Source: an uncultured Devosia sp. (lineage in GTDB: Bacteria; Pseudomonadota; Alphaproteobacteria; Rhizobiales; Devosiaceae). Taken from it: a DNA stretch of 9,651 nt. The notes beneath the pieces are model-generated. The model made no database searches. It was not told the DNA's origin and worked only from the letters and a program-made list of their open reading frames with translations. The translations under genes were made by a program, and so were the position numbers. Shown here piece by piece: positions 1 through 5,482 of this stretch. Numbering within the stretch: position 1 is the stretch's first letter; each line of letters starts with the position of its first letter. The stretch spans positions 1-9,651 of the forward strand of contig CAJYKO010000175.1 of NCBI GenBank assembly GCA_913775215.1, given 5' to 3'.

Positions 1-499
1 GGACCCGTTCGCCTCGCTCAATCCGCGCATGTCGATTGGGCAGATCATTTCCGAGGGACTGATCGTCAACGGCATCGGCGCCAATAGCCGGGAGCGCGTC
101 GATCGGGTGCGGCAGGCGCTGCGCGATGCCGGCATGCCGGACACTATCCTCTCACGGTTTCCGCATGAATTTTCGGGTGGGCAGCGCCAGCGCATCGCCA
201 TTGCGCGCGCTATCGCGCTCGAGCCTGAATTCATTCTCCTCGACGAGCCGACATCGGCTCTCGACCTTTCGGTTCAGGCCCAGATCATCGACCTCCTGCG
301 CAAATTGCAGGACGAAAAGGGCCTTTCCTATCTCTTCATTTCGCATGACCTGAAAGTCGTGCGGGCCCTATGCCATCGGGTGATGGTGATGCAGCACGGC
401 AAGATCGTGGAGCAGGGGCCGGTGAATGAAGTGCTCATCAACCCCAAAACCGAATATACGGCGCGTCTGGTGCGTGCCGCATTCGAAATAGCTGCCTGA
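1..499 (+). CDS. Oligopeptide/dipeptide-family ABC transporter ATP-binding protein, 5'-truncated
   Basis: Only the C-terminal part is present; the reading frame is open from base 2 at the window edge, so the internal ATG at 29 is not the start. The first visible residues, DPFASLNPR, are the Q-loop region typical of the DppF/OppF type. Then follow the ABC signature SGGQRQR, Walker B FILLDEP, the D-loop SALD and the H-loop SHD. The missing upstream part should hold Walker A. The protein would energise import of a solute from the cytoplasmic face of the inner membrane. Its short tail (EYTARLVRAA, ending soon after) lacks the long oligo_HPY extension of single-domain OppF and resembles the end of the second half of fused YejF-type double ATPases, so the full gene may encode one. 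The stop lies 15 bases before melA, which suggests one operon and an alpha-galactoside substrate. The ATPase family is certain; the substrate is inferred. Confidence 0.93.
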   Translation, partial: DPFASLNPRMSIGQIISEGLIVNGIGANSRERVDRVRQALRDAGMPDTILSRFPHEFSGGQRQRIAIARAIALEPEFILLDEPTSALDLSVQAQIIDLLRKLQDEKGLSYLFISHDLKVVRALCHRVMVMQHGKIVEQGPVNEVLINPKTEYTARLVRAAFEIAA

Positions 500-504
500 C
501 GACT

Positions 505-508
505 GGAG
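505..508 (+). promoter_or_regulatory. Ribosome binding site of melA
   Basis: GGAG sits six bases before the ATG at 515, inside the 15-base gap after the ABC ATPase stop. It fixes the melA start and leaves no room for a separate promoter, so melA is probably co-transcribed with the transporter. Confidence 0.75.
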
Positions 509-514
509 TTTATA

Positions 515-1882
515 ATGGCAAATCCGAAAATCACCTTCATCGGTGCCGGCTCATCGGTGTTCATGAAGAACATCGTGGGCGATATCTTGCAGCGTCCAGC
601 CCTGGCCGGCGCGCAGATCCGCCTGATGGATATCAATCCGGCGCGACTGGAAGAAAGCGAGATCATCGCCAAGAAGCTCGTTTCCACCTTGGGCGTTTCG
701 GCTACGGTCGAAACCTTCTCGGACCAGCGCAAGGCGCTGGACGGCACCAATTTCGTCGTCGTCTGCTTCCAGATCGGTGGCTATGAGCCTTCGACGGTCG
801 TCGATTTCGAAGTTCCGAAGAAGTACAACCTGCGCCAGACCATTGCCGATACGCTCGGCGTCGGCGGCATCATGCGCGGGCTGCGCACCGTGCCGCATCT
901 GTGGAGCATCTGCGAAGACATGCTTGAGGTCGCGCCCGATGCGATCATGCTGCAATACGTCAACCCGATGGCGATCAATACCTGGGCGATTTCGGAAAAG
1001 TATCCGACCATCAAGCAGGTCGGTCTTTGCCATTCGGTGCAGGGTACCGCGGCCGAACTGGCTCATGATCTCGGCATTCCCTATGAGGAAATCCGCTACC
1101 GCTCGGCCGGCATCAATCACATGGCCTTCTATCTCAAGTTCGAGCATCGCCAGGCCGACGGCACTTACAAGGATCTCTATCCCGAACTGTTCAAGGCCTA
1201 TCGCGAGGGCCGCGCGCCCAAGCCGACCTGGAACCCGCGCTGCCCGAATAAGGTGCGCTACGAGATGATGACGCGCCTTGGATATTTCGTGACCGAAAGC
1301 TCCGAGCACTTCGCCGAATATACGCCTTACTTCATCAAGGAAGGCCGCGAAGACATCATCGAGAAATTCGGCATTCCGCTCGATGAATATCCGAAGCGCT
1401 GCGTCGAGCAGATCGCGAACTGGAAGAAGACGTCCGAGGACTACAAGAAGGCCGATCGGATCGAGGTCAAGCAGTCCAAGGAATATGCTTCGTCGATCGT
1501 CAACTCGGTCTGGACCGGCGAGCCTTCGGTGATTTACGGCAACCTGCGCAACAATGGCGTCATCACCTCGCTGCCGCACAATGCGGCGGTGGAAGTGCCA
1601 TGCCTCGTCGATGATAACGGGCTGCAGCCGACCTATATCGGCGAATTGCCGCCGCAGCTGACGGCACTGATCCGCACCAATATCAACGTGCAGGAGCTGA
1701 CGGTTCGTGCGCTGATCGAGGAAAACCGCGAGCATATCTATCATGCTGCCATGATGGATCCGCATACGGCGGCGGAACTTGATCTCGAGCAGATCTGGAA
1801 CGTGGTCGATGATCTGCTGGAAGCCCATGGGACGTGGATCCCGGAATGGGCACGTGGGCCGCGCAAGCAGCGCGTGGCTTAA
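515..1882 (+). CDS. melA: Alpha-galactosidase, glycoside hydrolase family 4
   Basis: The 455-residue protein matches the length and layout of E. coli MelA (about 450 residues) from end to end as I recall that sequence. An N-terminal Rossmann NAD site is visible as ITFIGAGSS (residues 6-14). NPMA lies at 150-153. The CHSV motif at 172-175, whose Cys binds Mn2+ in the family, is the form associated with alpha-galactosidases, whereas phospho-glucosidases have CDMP or CNVP. GINHMAF with His202 supplies another metal ligand, and MMDPHTAAEL near the C-terminus is MelA-like. GH4 enzymes use NAD+ and Mn2+ in an oxidation-elimination-addition-reduction cycle and act on unmodified melibiose or raffinose in the cytoplasm. 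The absence of a signal peptide agrees. The partial ABC ATPase just upstream would supply the sugar. Alpha-glucosidase or alpha-galacturonidase activity is possible but less likely given the MelA-like sequence. Confidence 0.94.
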   Translation: MANPKITFIGAGSSVFMKNIVGDILQRPALAGAQIRLMDINPARLEESEIIAKKLVSTLGVSATVETFSDQRKALDGTNFVVVCFQIGGYEPSTVVDFEVPKKYNLRQTIADTLGVGGIMRGLRTVPHLWSICEDMLEVAPDAIMLQYVNPMAINTWAISEKYPTIKQVGLCHSVQGTAAELAHDLGIPYEEIRYRSAGINHMAFYLKFEHRQADGTYKDLYPELFKAYREGRAPKPTWNPRCPNKVRYEMMTRLGYFVTESSEHFAEYTPYFIKEGREDIIEKFGIPLDEYPKRCVEQIANWKKTSEDYKKADRIEVKQSKEYASSIVNSVWTGEPSVIYGNLRNNGVITSLPHNAAVEVPCLVDDNGLQPTYIGELPPQLTALIRTNINVQELTVRALIEENREHIYHAAMMDPHTAAELDLEQIWNVVDDLLEAHGTWIPEWARGPRKQRVA

Positions 1883-1943
1883 GGATTTGGGTACGTGAAG
1901 TTGGGGCCTCGGTGGAAACACCGGGGCCTCCTTGTTTCGAAGA

Positions 1944-2063
1944 CCTCATGGTGAGGTGCGGAGCGTAGCGTAGCCTCGAACCATGTGGGCGGGAGAGTGG
2001 AAGGCTTTTGTGCCACGCCCTCGTGGTTCGAGGCTTTGCTCCGCAAAAGGCCTCACCATGAGG
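1944..2063. repeat. Large imperfect inverted repeat (REP-like) between convergent melA and pth
   Basis: The left arm (about 1944-1990) and right arm (about 2016-2063) are reverse complements over most of their length. They share CCTCATGGTGAGG, then TGCGGAGC, then GCCTCGAACCA, with a small insertion or deletion between blocks. Each outer end is itself a small palindrome (CCTCA-nnn-TGAGG). The loop is about 25 bases. Similar palindromic intergenic units are widespread in Hyphomicrobiales genomes. Its place between two converging stop codons (1882 and 2084) means its RNA could fold strongly from either side and end or stabilise both transcripts. No T-run follows, so it is not a classical intrinsic terminator. 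Confidence 0.75.
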
Positions 2064-2083
2064 ACTACTGAAGCGGAGCGCCT

Positions 2084-2782
2084 TTAATCGCCCTTGCCTA
2101 ACAGCTTGTTGAGCATGTCGGCCATGGGGCCGGATTTTGGGACTTCGGCTTGGGGCTTGCTGGTCCGAGCCTGGCGGATGTGGCTTTGGGCTTTGGGGGC
2201 TGGTTTGGGGTCTTCGCTGCCCTTTGCCGCGAGCGCCAGCTTGTTCATGAAGCCGGCGTCGTCGCCAGCGAGGAGCATTCCCGCGTGGCGGGCGATGTCG
2301 TCGAGGAGGGGATCGAGCCAGGTCTTGTCGGCTTTCGCAAAGTCGCCGAGGACGTGGTGGGTGACGAATTCCTTGCCGGGGTGGCCGATGCCGAGGCGGA
2401 CGCGTTTGTAGTCGAGGCCGATCTGGGGATCGATCGAGCGCAGGCCATTGTGGCCGCCATTGCCGCCGCCGATCTTGACGCGGACCTTGCCGGGGGCGAG
2501 GTCGAGTTCGTCATAGAAGACGATGATGTCTGCGGGTGGAATTTTATAAAAACTCGCGACCTTTTGGACGCTGTCGCCAGACTTGTTCATGAAAGTCTGG
2601 GGCTTGAGCAGGAGCACGCGTTCCGAGCCGATCGTGCCTTCGGCGAGAAGACCGGAGTTCTTCGACTTCCAACCGGAAATGCCATTGGCGCGGGCGATGG
2701 CGTCGATAGCCATGAACCCGATATTGTGGCGATTGCCTTCGTATTGGCCGCCCGGATTGCCGAGGCCGACGAGGAGTTTCAT
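2084..2782 (-). CDS. pth: Peptidyl-tRNA hydrolase
   Basis: Pth cuts the ester bond of peptidyl-tRNAs released from stalled ribosomes and recycles the tRNA in the cytoplasm. The 232-residue protein starts MKLLVGLGNPG, and all family active-site residues are visible: Asn9, catalytic His19 in RHNIGF, Asn66 in FMNKSG, Asp91 in YDELDL and Asn112 in GGGNGGHNG. The core ends near residue 190. A 40-residue Lys/Pro/Ala-rich tail ending LLGKGD follows, as in other Hyphomicrobiales Pth proteins but longer than in E. coli (194 residues). The frame stays open upstream to 2926, but that stretch crosses the rplY terminator and has no family similarity, so the ATG at 2782 is chosen despite a weak ribosome binding site. 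rplY lies upstream on the same strand. The usual downstream partner ychF is not here; convergent melA is. Confidence 0.95.
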   Translation of the reverse strand: MKLLVGLGNPGGQYEGNRHNIGFMAIDAIARANGISGWKSKNSGLLAEGTIGSERVLLLKPQTFMNKSGDSVQKVASFYKIPPADIIVFYDELDLAPGKVRVKIGGGNGGHNGLRSIDPQIGLDYKRVRLGIGHPGKEFVTHHVLGDFAKADKTWLDPLLDDIARHAGMLLAGDDAGFMNKLALAAKGSEDPKPAPKAQSHIRQARTSKPQAEVPKSGPMADMLNKLLGKGD

Positions 2783-2826
2783 GGCGCGCTCGTTCTTGGT
2801 CCAAGTCTTTGTCTGATCGCGGTCCC

Positions 2827-2849
2827 CAGCGACAAAACCATTGTCGCTG
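2827..2849 (-). other. Perfect 9-bp hairpin in the pth leader
   Basis: On the minus strand CAGCGACAA and TTGTCGCTG are separated by five bases, about 45 bases upstream of the pth start and downstream of the rplY terminator. No T-run follows, so it is not an obvious terminator. It could be an mRNA leader structure or an operator. The structure is plain; the function is unknown. Confidence 0.5.
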
Positions 2850-2895
2850 TGCTGGAAACGCTCGACGAGGGCATAACGCATGAGAAGGGCAAATG

Positions 2896-2920
2896 AAAAG
2901 GGCGACCCGAAGGCCGCCCT
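2896..2920 (-). terminator. Intrinsic terminator of rplY
   Basis: Read on the minus strand, GGGCGGCC, the loop TTCG and GGTCGCCC form an 8-bp stem with one G-U pair, closed by the very stable C(UUCG)G tetraloop and followed at once by TTTT. It begins 26 bases after the rplY stop and lies before pth, so rplY transcription should largely end here and pth needs its own promoter or readthrough. Confidence 0.88.
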
Positions 2921-2946
2921 GAACACTTGGGAAAAGCTCTGACCGA

Positions 2947-3579
2947 TTACTCGGCGGAGGCTTCGCCTTCTTCGGTGGTTTCTTCGTCATCAATGCTGCC
3001 GCCAGCCTTGAGAGCGGACGGCGCAACGACGGTTGCGATGGTCACGTCTTCTTCGTGGCTGTGGTCTTCAGTGCCCTTGGGCAGCTTGATGTTGGAGATG
3101 TGGACGGTATCGCCGATGTCGAGGCCGGTGAGGTCAACGGTCACGAATTCAGGGATGTTGTCGGCAGACACGGTCAGGTCGAGCGTGTGGTGGACAATGT
3201 TGAGCGTACCACCGCGCTTCAGACCCGGGCTTGCATCTTCGTTTTCGAAGTGCACGGGGACCTGAACGTTGATCTTGGCGCCCTTGGCCACGCGCAGGAA
3301 GTCGATGTGGATCGGCTGATCCATGACGACGTCGAGCTGGTAGTCACGCGGGATGACCTTGTGGATCGTGCCGTCGACGTCGAGGTCGAGCACGTGCGAC
3401 TTGAAGCCACCGGCATAGATGAACTTCAGCGCGTCCTTATAGGCCACGGAAACGGTGACGGGGGGCTTCTTGTCACCATAGATAACTGCGGGAACGAGTC
3501 CCTGACGACGAGCTTCGCGAGCGGCCCCCTTGCCCACTCCGTTACGCGCCTGTGCCTTGAGCACTTTATTCTCAGCCAT
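2947..3579 (-). CDS. rplY: 50S ribosomal protein bL25 (general stress protein CTC type)
   Basis: bL25 binds 5S rRNA in the central protuberance of the large ribosomal subunit. The 210-residue protein is the long two-domain CTC/TL5 form. The N-terminal RNA-binding domain spans roughly residues 1-95, with VLKAQAR, GLVPAVIYG, SHVLDLDVDG and HIDFLRV. A beta-rich C-terminal domain (about 96-185) contains VPVHFENE, SPGLKRGG and GDTVHISNIKLP. The protein ends in an acidic tail rich in Glu and Asp. E. coli L25 (94 residues) has only the first domain. The start MAENKV at 3579 is preferred over an ATG three codons upstream (3588) because GGAT precedes it at a workable distance, though neither site is strong. 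A promoter lies at 3667-3695 and a terminator at 2896-2920, so the gene is probably a single-gene unit with an 80-base leader. Confidence 0.95.
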   Translation of the reverse strand: MAENKVLKAQARNGVGKGAAREARRQGLVPAVIYGDKKPPVTVSVAYKDALKFIYAGGFKSHVLDLDVDGTIHKVIPRDYQLDVVMDQPIHIDFLRVAKGAKINVQVPVHFENEDASPGLKRGGTLNIVHHTLDLTVSADNIPEFVTVDLTGLDIGDTVHISNIKLPKGTEDHSHEEDVTIATVVAPSALKAGGSIDDEETTEEGEASAE

Positions 3580-3666
3580 GGAAAGCATCCATTGGGTTGG
3601 TGTATGGCGTCATCACAACGGCATACGCGCCCGTCCTCCAGGGGTGACGAGCGCTTCATGGCGTGC

Positions 3667-3695
3667 GCTATAGCCTAAGCCGGGGGCGGCGGCAA
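3667..3695 (-). promoter_or_regulatory. Probable sigma70-type promoter of rplY
   Basis: On the minus strand TTGCCG (3690-3695) and TATAGC (3667-3672) are separated by exactly 17 bases. Transcription would start near 3660, about 80 bases before the rplY start codon. The divergent gene at 3824 lies on the other side. This is a motif match only, without an experimental start. Confidence 0.5.
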
Positions 3696-3713
3696 GGAAG
3701 CAGGGAAGGATTC

Positions 3714-3725
3714 CGAAAGCTTTCG
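3714..3725. other. Perfect 12-bp palindrome upstream of the rplY promoter
   Basis: CGAAAGCTTTCG is fully self-complementary and sits about 20 bases upstream of the proposed rplY -35 box, in the region shared with the divergent gene at 3824. A second short inverted repeat, CCGAC-5-GTCGG, lies at 3739-3753. Either could be an operator for a dimeric regulator, but nothing shows which protein would bind, and palindromes of this size do occur by chance. Confidence 0.3.
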
Positions 3726-3773
3726 CGCCAAACGGCTGCCGACGTGCCGTCGGTCACACTTTCGTCAAAGCCT

Positions 3774-3813
3774 GGAGTGTTGATGCGCCTCGGTTTTTCG
3801 TCATCAGCACTCC
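3774..3813 (+). other. 12-bp inverted repeat just upstream of the secreted repeat protein
   Basis: GGAGTGTTGATG (3774-3785) and CATCAGCACTCC (3802-3813) are complementary with one G-U pair, around a 16-base loop containing TTTTT. The second arm ends ten bases before the ATG at 3824. As RNA it would fold just before, and perhaps restrict, the translation start, which has only a weak Shine-Dalgarno sequence. As DNA it could be an operator. No T-run follows the stem, so it is not a terminator. Confidence 0.5.
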
Positions 3814-3823
3814 GGATTCGATC

Positions 3824-4255
3824 ATGAAACCAACTCTCGTTCTTGCCCTCGCATCTCTCGCGCTTTTTGCCGTTCCAGCCTATGCCGAGCCGAAATTCTC
3901 GTTTGGTACCGATGGCGGCGACTATACCAATGATGGCGAGTGCGACGACCCGCGGTTCGAGGGTAGGGGGATGACGACGACGCCCCTTCTGAGCGACGAC
4001 ATCCTCAACGACGCGACCGATTGCGGCGAGGCCTACGCTTCGGGGAAGATCTCGCTGCGGGGGGTCTCGGAAGATGGCGTGCCGGACTTTGGCGACGACA
4101 AGGGCGAATATGCCAAGGACGGGGAATGCGACGACATGCGCTTCAAGGGCGCCGGCATGACCTCAACGCCGCTCTTGGAAGACGACATCATGCATGATGC
4201 GAGCGATTGTCGCGCGGCGTTTGAGGCGGGGACGATTCAGCTGGTTTTGAAGTAG
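3824..4255 (+). CDS. Small secreted acidic protein with two tandem cysteine-containing repeats
   Basis: I do not recognise a named family. The 143-residue product opens with a clear Sec signal peptide (Lys2, a hydrophobic stretch at residues 5-18, and an AYA|E cleavage site after residue 21), so it should be exported to the periplasm or beyond. The mature part is two copies of one unit, residues 27-78 and 89-140, in exact 62-residue register and about 60% identical (32 of 52 positions). Each copy has DGECDD, then RF.G.GMT.TPLL.DDI, then DC. The cysteines 40/67 and 102/129 probably form one disulfide per repeat. The many Asp and Glu residues suggest metal, perhaps Ca2+, binding. Similar CDD.RF.G.GM repeats occur in exported alphaproteobacterial proteins, to my recollection, without known function. 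Export is well supported; any role is unknown. Confidence 0.85.
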   Translation: MKPTLVLALASLALFAVPAYAEPKFSFGTDGGDYTNDGECDDPRFEGRGMTTTPLLSDDILNDATDCGEAYASGKISLRGVSEDGVPDFGDDKGEYAKDGECDDMRFKGAGMTSTPLLEDDIMHDASDCRAAFEAGTIQLVLK

Positions 4256-4277
4256 GGGGCTAGGCCCATCGGGGGTG

Positions 4278-4338
4278 ATCCCTGCGAAAGCGGGGATCCA
4301 TCTTGAGATCTCAGGATGGGCCCCGGCCTTCGCCGGGG
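4278..4338. repeat. REP/BIME-type palindromic element with three adjacent hairpins
   Basis: Hairpin one (4278-4297) pairs ATCCCTGC with GCGGGGAT around a GAAA loop. The middle segment (4299-4320) is nearly fully palindromic around TGAGATCTCA. Hairpin three (4321-4338) pairs CCCCGGC with GCCGGGG around CTTC. This is the widespread intergenic element whose accidental translation reads IPAKAGIH and APAFAGVT and which pollutes many alphaproteobacterial protein sets. It lies between the converging ends of the repeat-protein gene and prs, where it may protect or terminate transcripts. Family identity rests on recollection of the spurious peptide; the hairpins are seen directly. Confidence 0.8.
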
Positions 4339-4368
4339 TGACATTCGGTGTGTGTGTGACGCGCTCGC

Positions 4369-4389
4369 CATTCGAGCTTTGCTCGAATG
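4369..4389. other. Perfect 9-bp hairpin after prs
   Basis: CATTCGAGC and GCTCGAATG are exact reverse complements around a TTT loop. The element starts 14 bases beyond the prs stop on the minus strand. No T-run follows on either strand, so it would be a weak or factor-dependent terminator, or a 3' end stabiliser for the prs mRNA. Confidence 0.5.
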
Positions 4390-4403
4390 ATCTGTGCTCG
4401 AAG

Positions 4404-5336
4404 CTAGTCGAAAAGACTCGATACGCTCTGTTCGCTGGCGGTGCGGGCGATGGCTTCGCCGATAAGGGGGGCGATGGTGATGCGGCGGATATTGGCGGCC
4501 GCCTGGGTGGCGGTGGTGTCTTCGATGGAATCGGTGACGACCAGTTCCTTGAGCTTTGAGGCTGCGATCCGCTCGGAGGCGCCTTCGGAGAGGACGCCGT
4601 GGGTAATGTAGGCCGAAACTTCCTTGGCGCCGGCCTTGAGCAGGGCCTCGGCGGCGTTGACCAGGGTGCCGCCTGAATCGACGATGTCGTCGATGAGAAT
4701 GCAGGCCTGGCCGGACACGTCGCCGATGATGTTCATGACTTCGGAGACGCCGGCACGCGGGCGGCGCTTATCGACAATGGCGAGATTGGCGCCGATGCGG
4801 CTGGCGACATTGCGGGCGCGAACCACGCCGCCGACGTCGGGCGAGACGATCATGACGTTCTTGACGTCGTAATTGTCCTTGATGTCGCGGACCATGACGG
4901 GGGCGGCGGTCAGGTTATCGGTCGGGATATCGAAGAAGCCCTGGATCTGGCTGGCGTGCAGATCGAGCGTCAGGACGCGATTGGCGCCGGCTTCGGTGAT
5001 GAGATTGGAAACGAGCTTGGCCGAGATGGGTGTGCGCGGGGCGGATTTGCGATCCTGGCGGGCATAGCCGAAATAGGGGATGACGGCGGTGATGCGACGG
5101 GCCGAAGAGCGGCGGAGTGCGTCCGTGAGGATCAACAGCTCCATCAGGTTGTCATTGGCCGGGTAGCTCGTCGACTGGAGGATGAAGGCATCCTCGCCGC
5201 GCACGTGTTCGTGGACCTCGACATAGACTTCCTTGTCGGCAAAGCGCTTCACCGTGCAATCGGTCAGGGGGAGTTCGAGGTAGCTGGCGACGGCCTGGGC
5301 GAGGGCGCGATTGGAGTTGCCGGTCACCAGTTTCAT
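4404..5336 (-). CDS. prs: Ribose-phosphate pyrophosphokinase (PRPP synthetase)
   Basis: The enzyme transfers pyrophosphate from ATP to ribose 5-phosphate, making PRPP for purine, pyrimidine, histidine, tryptophan and NAD synthesis in the cytoplasm. The 310-residue length is typical of class I enzymes. Visible landmarks are RFADKEVYVE (residues 31-40), the ATP-binding segment PYFGYARQDRK (87-97), the metal-binding DLH with His127, the flexible catalytic loop KRRPRAG (190-196) and the PRPP-binding motif ILIDDIVDSGGT (213-224). The start ATG at 5336 gives the family N-terminus KLVTGNSNRALA, with GGGA nine bases upstream. A 146-base gap with a possible promoter separates it from pgeF upstream, so prs is probably its own transcription unit, perhaps with readthrough from the lgt operon. 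Nothing unusual is seen. Confidence 0.97.
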   Translation of the reverse strand: MKLVTGNSNRALAQAVASYLELPLTDCTVKRFADKEVYVEVHEHVRGEDAFILQSTSYPANDNLMELLILTDALRRSSARRITAVIPYFGYARQDRKSAPRTPISAKLVSNLITEAGANRVLTLDLHASQIQGFFDIPTDNLTAAPVMVRDIKDNYDVKNVMIVSPDVGGVVRARNVASRIGANLAIVDKRRPRAGVSEVMNIIGDVSGQACILIDDIVDSGGTLVNAAEALLKAGAKEVSAYITHGVLSEGASERIAASKLKELVVTDSIEDTTATQAAANIRRITIAPLIGEAIARTASEQSVSSLFD

Positions 5337-5357
5337 GTGCGCGATCCCGTCTCAACC

Positions 5358-5376
5358 GGTCCCAAGGACGGGGACC
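5358..5376 (-). other. Short inverted repeat in the prs leader
   Basis: GGTCCC and GGGACC are perfectly paired around seven bases, about 22 bases upstream of the prs start. It would form a modest hairpin in the mRNA leader. No known purine or PRPP riboswitch architecture is recognisable. Confidence 0.35.
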
Positions 5377-5393
5377 TTCCAGTTTCGCGGGCA

Positions 5394-5422
5394 GCTTTAG
5401 CGAGTCATTTTTGTGACCGCAA
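5394..5422 (-). promoter_or_regulatory. Possible sigma70-type promoter of prs
   Basis: On the minus strand TTGCGG (5417-5422) and TAAAGC (5394-5399) are 17 bases apart, which would place the transcript start about 50 bases before the prs ATG. The -10 box is a weak match. The 146-base gap before prs makes a promoter here likely, but its exact place is uncertain. Confidence 0.35.
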
Positions 5423-5482
5423 CGCCCCTTCGATCACATGCGTAAATTAAGCGTAGTGGTTTGGGACGGTTTTAGGCTGCCG

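Noticed and set aside
551..1921. 456-residue open frame antisense to melA
   Set aside because: It mirrors melA in a GC-rich genome, is rich in Arg, Asp and His without any family motif, and melA is certain on the other strand.
2150..2896. 248-residue open frame on the plus strand opposite pth
   Set aside because: Shadow of pth: no recognisable domain, Val/Asp/Ala-biased composition, and it runs into the rplY terminator region.
4348..4358. Short GT dinucleotide run
   Set aside because: Only about five units, within chance in an intergenic region.
4275..4559. Frame beginning IPAKAGIH
   Set aside because: It is the accidental translation of the REP element followed by the antisense of prs; this peptide is a known annotation artefact.
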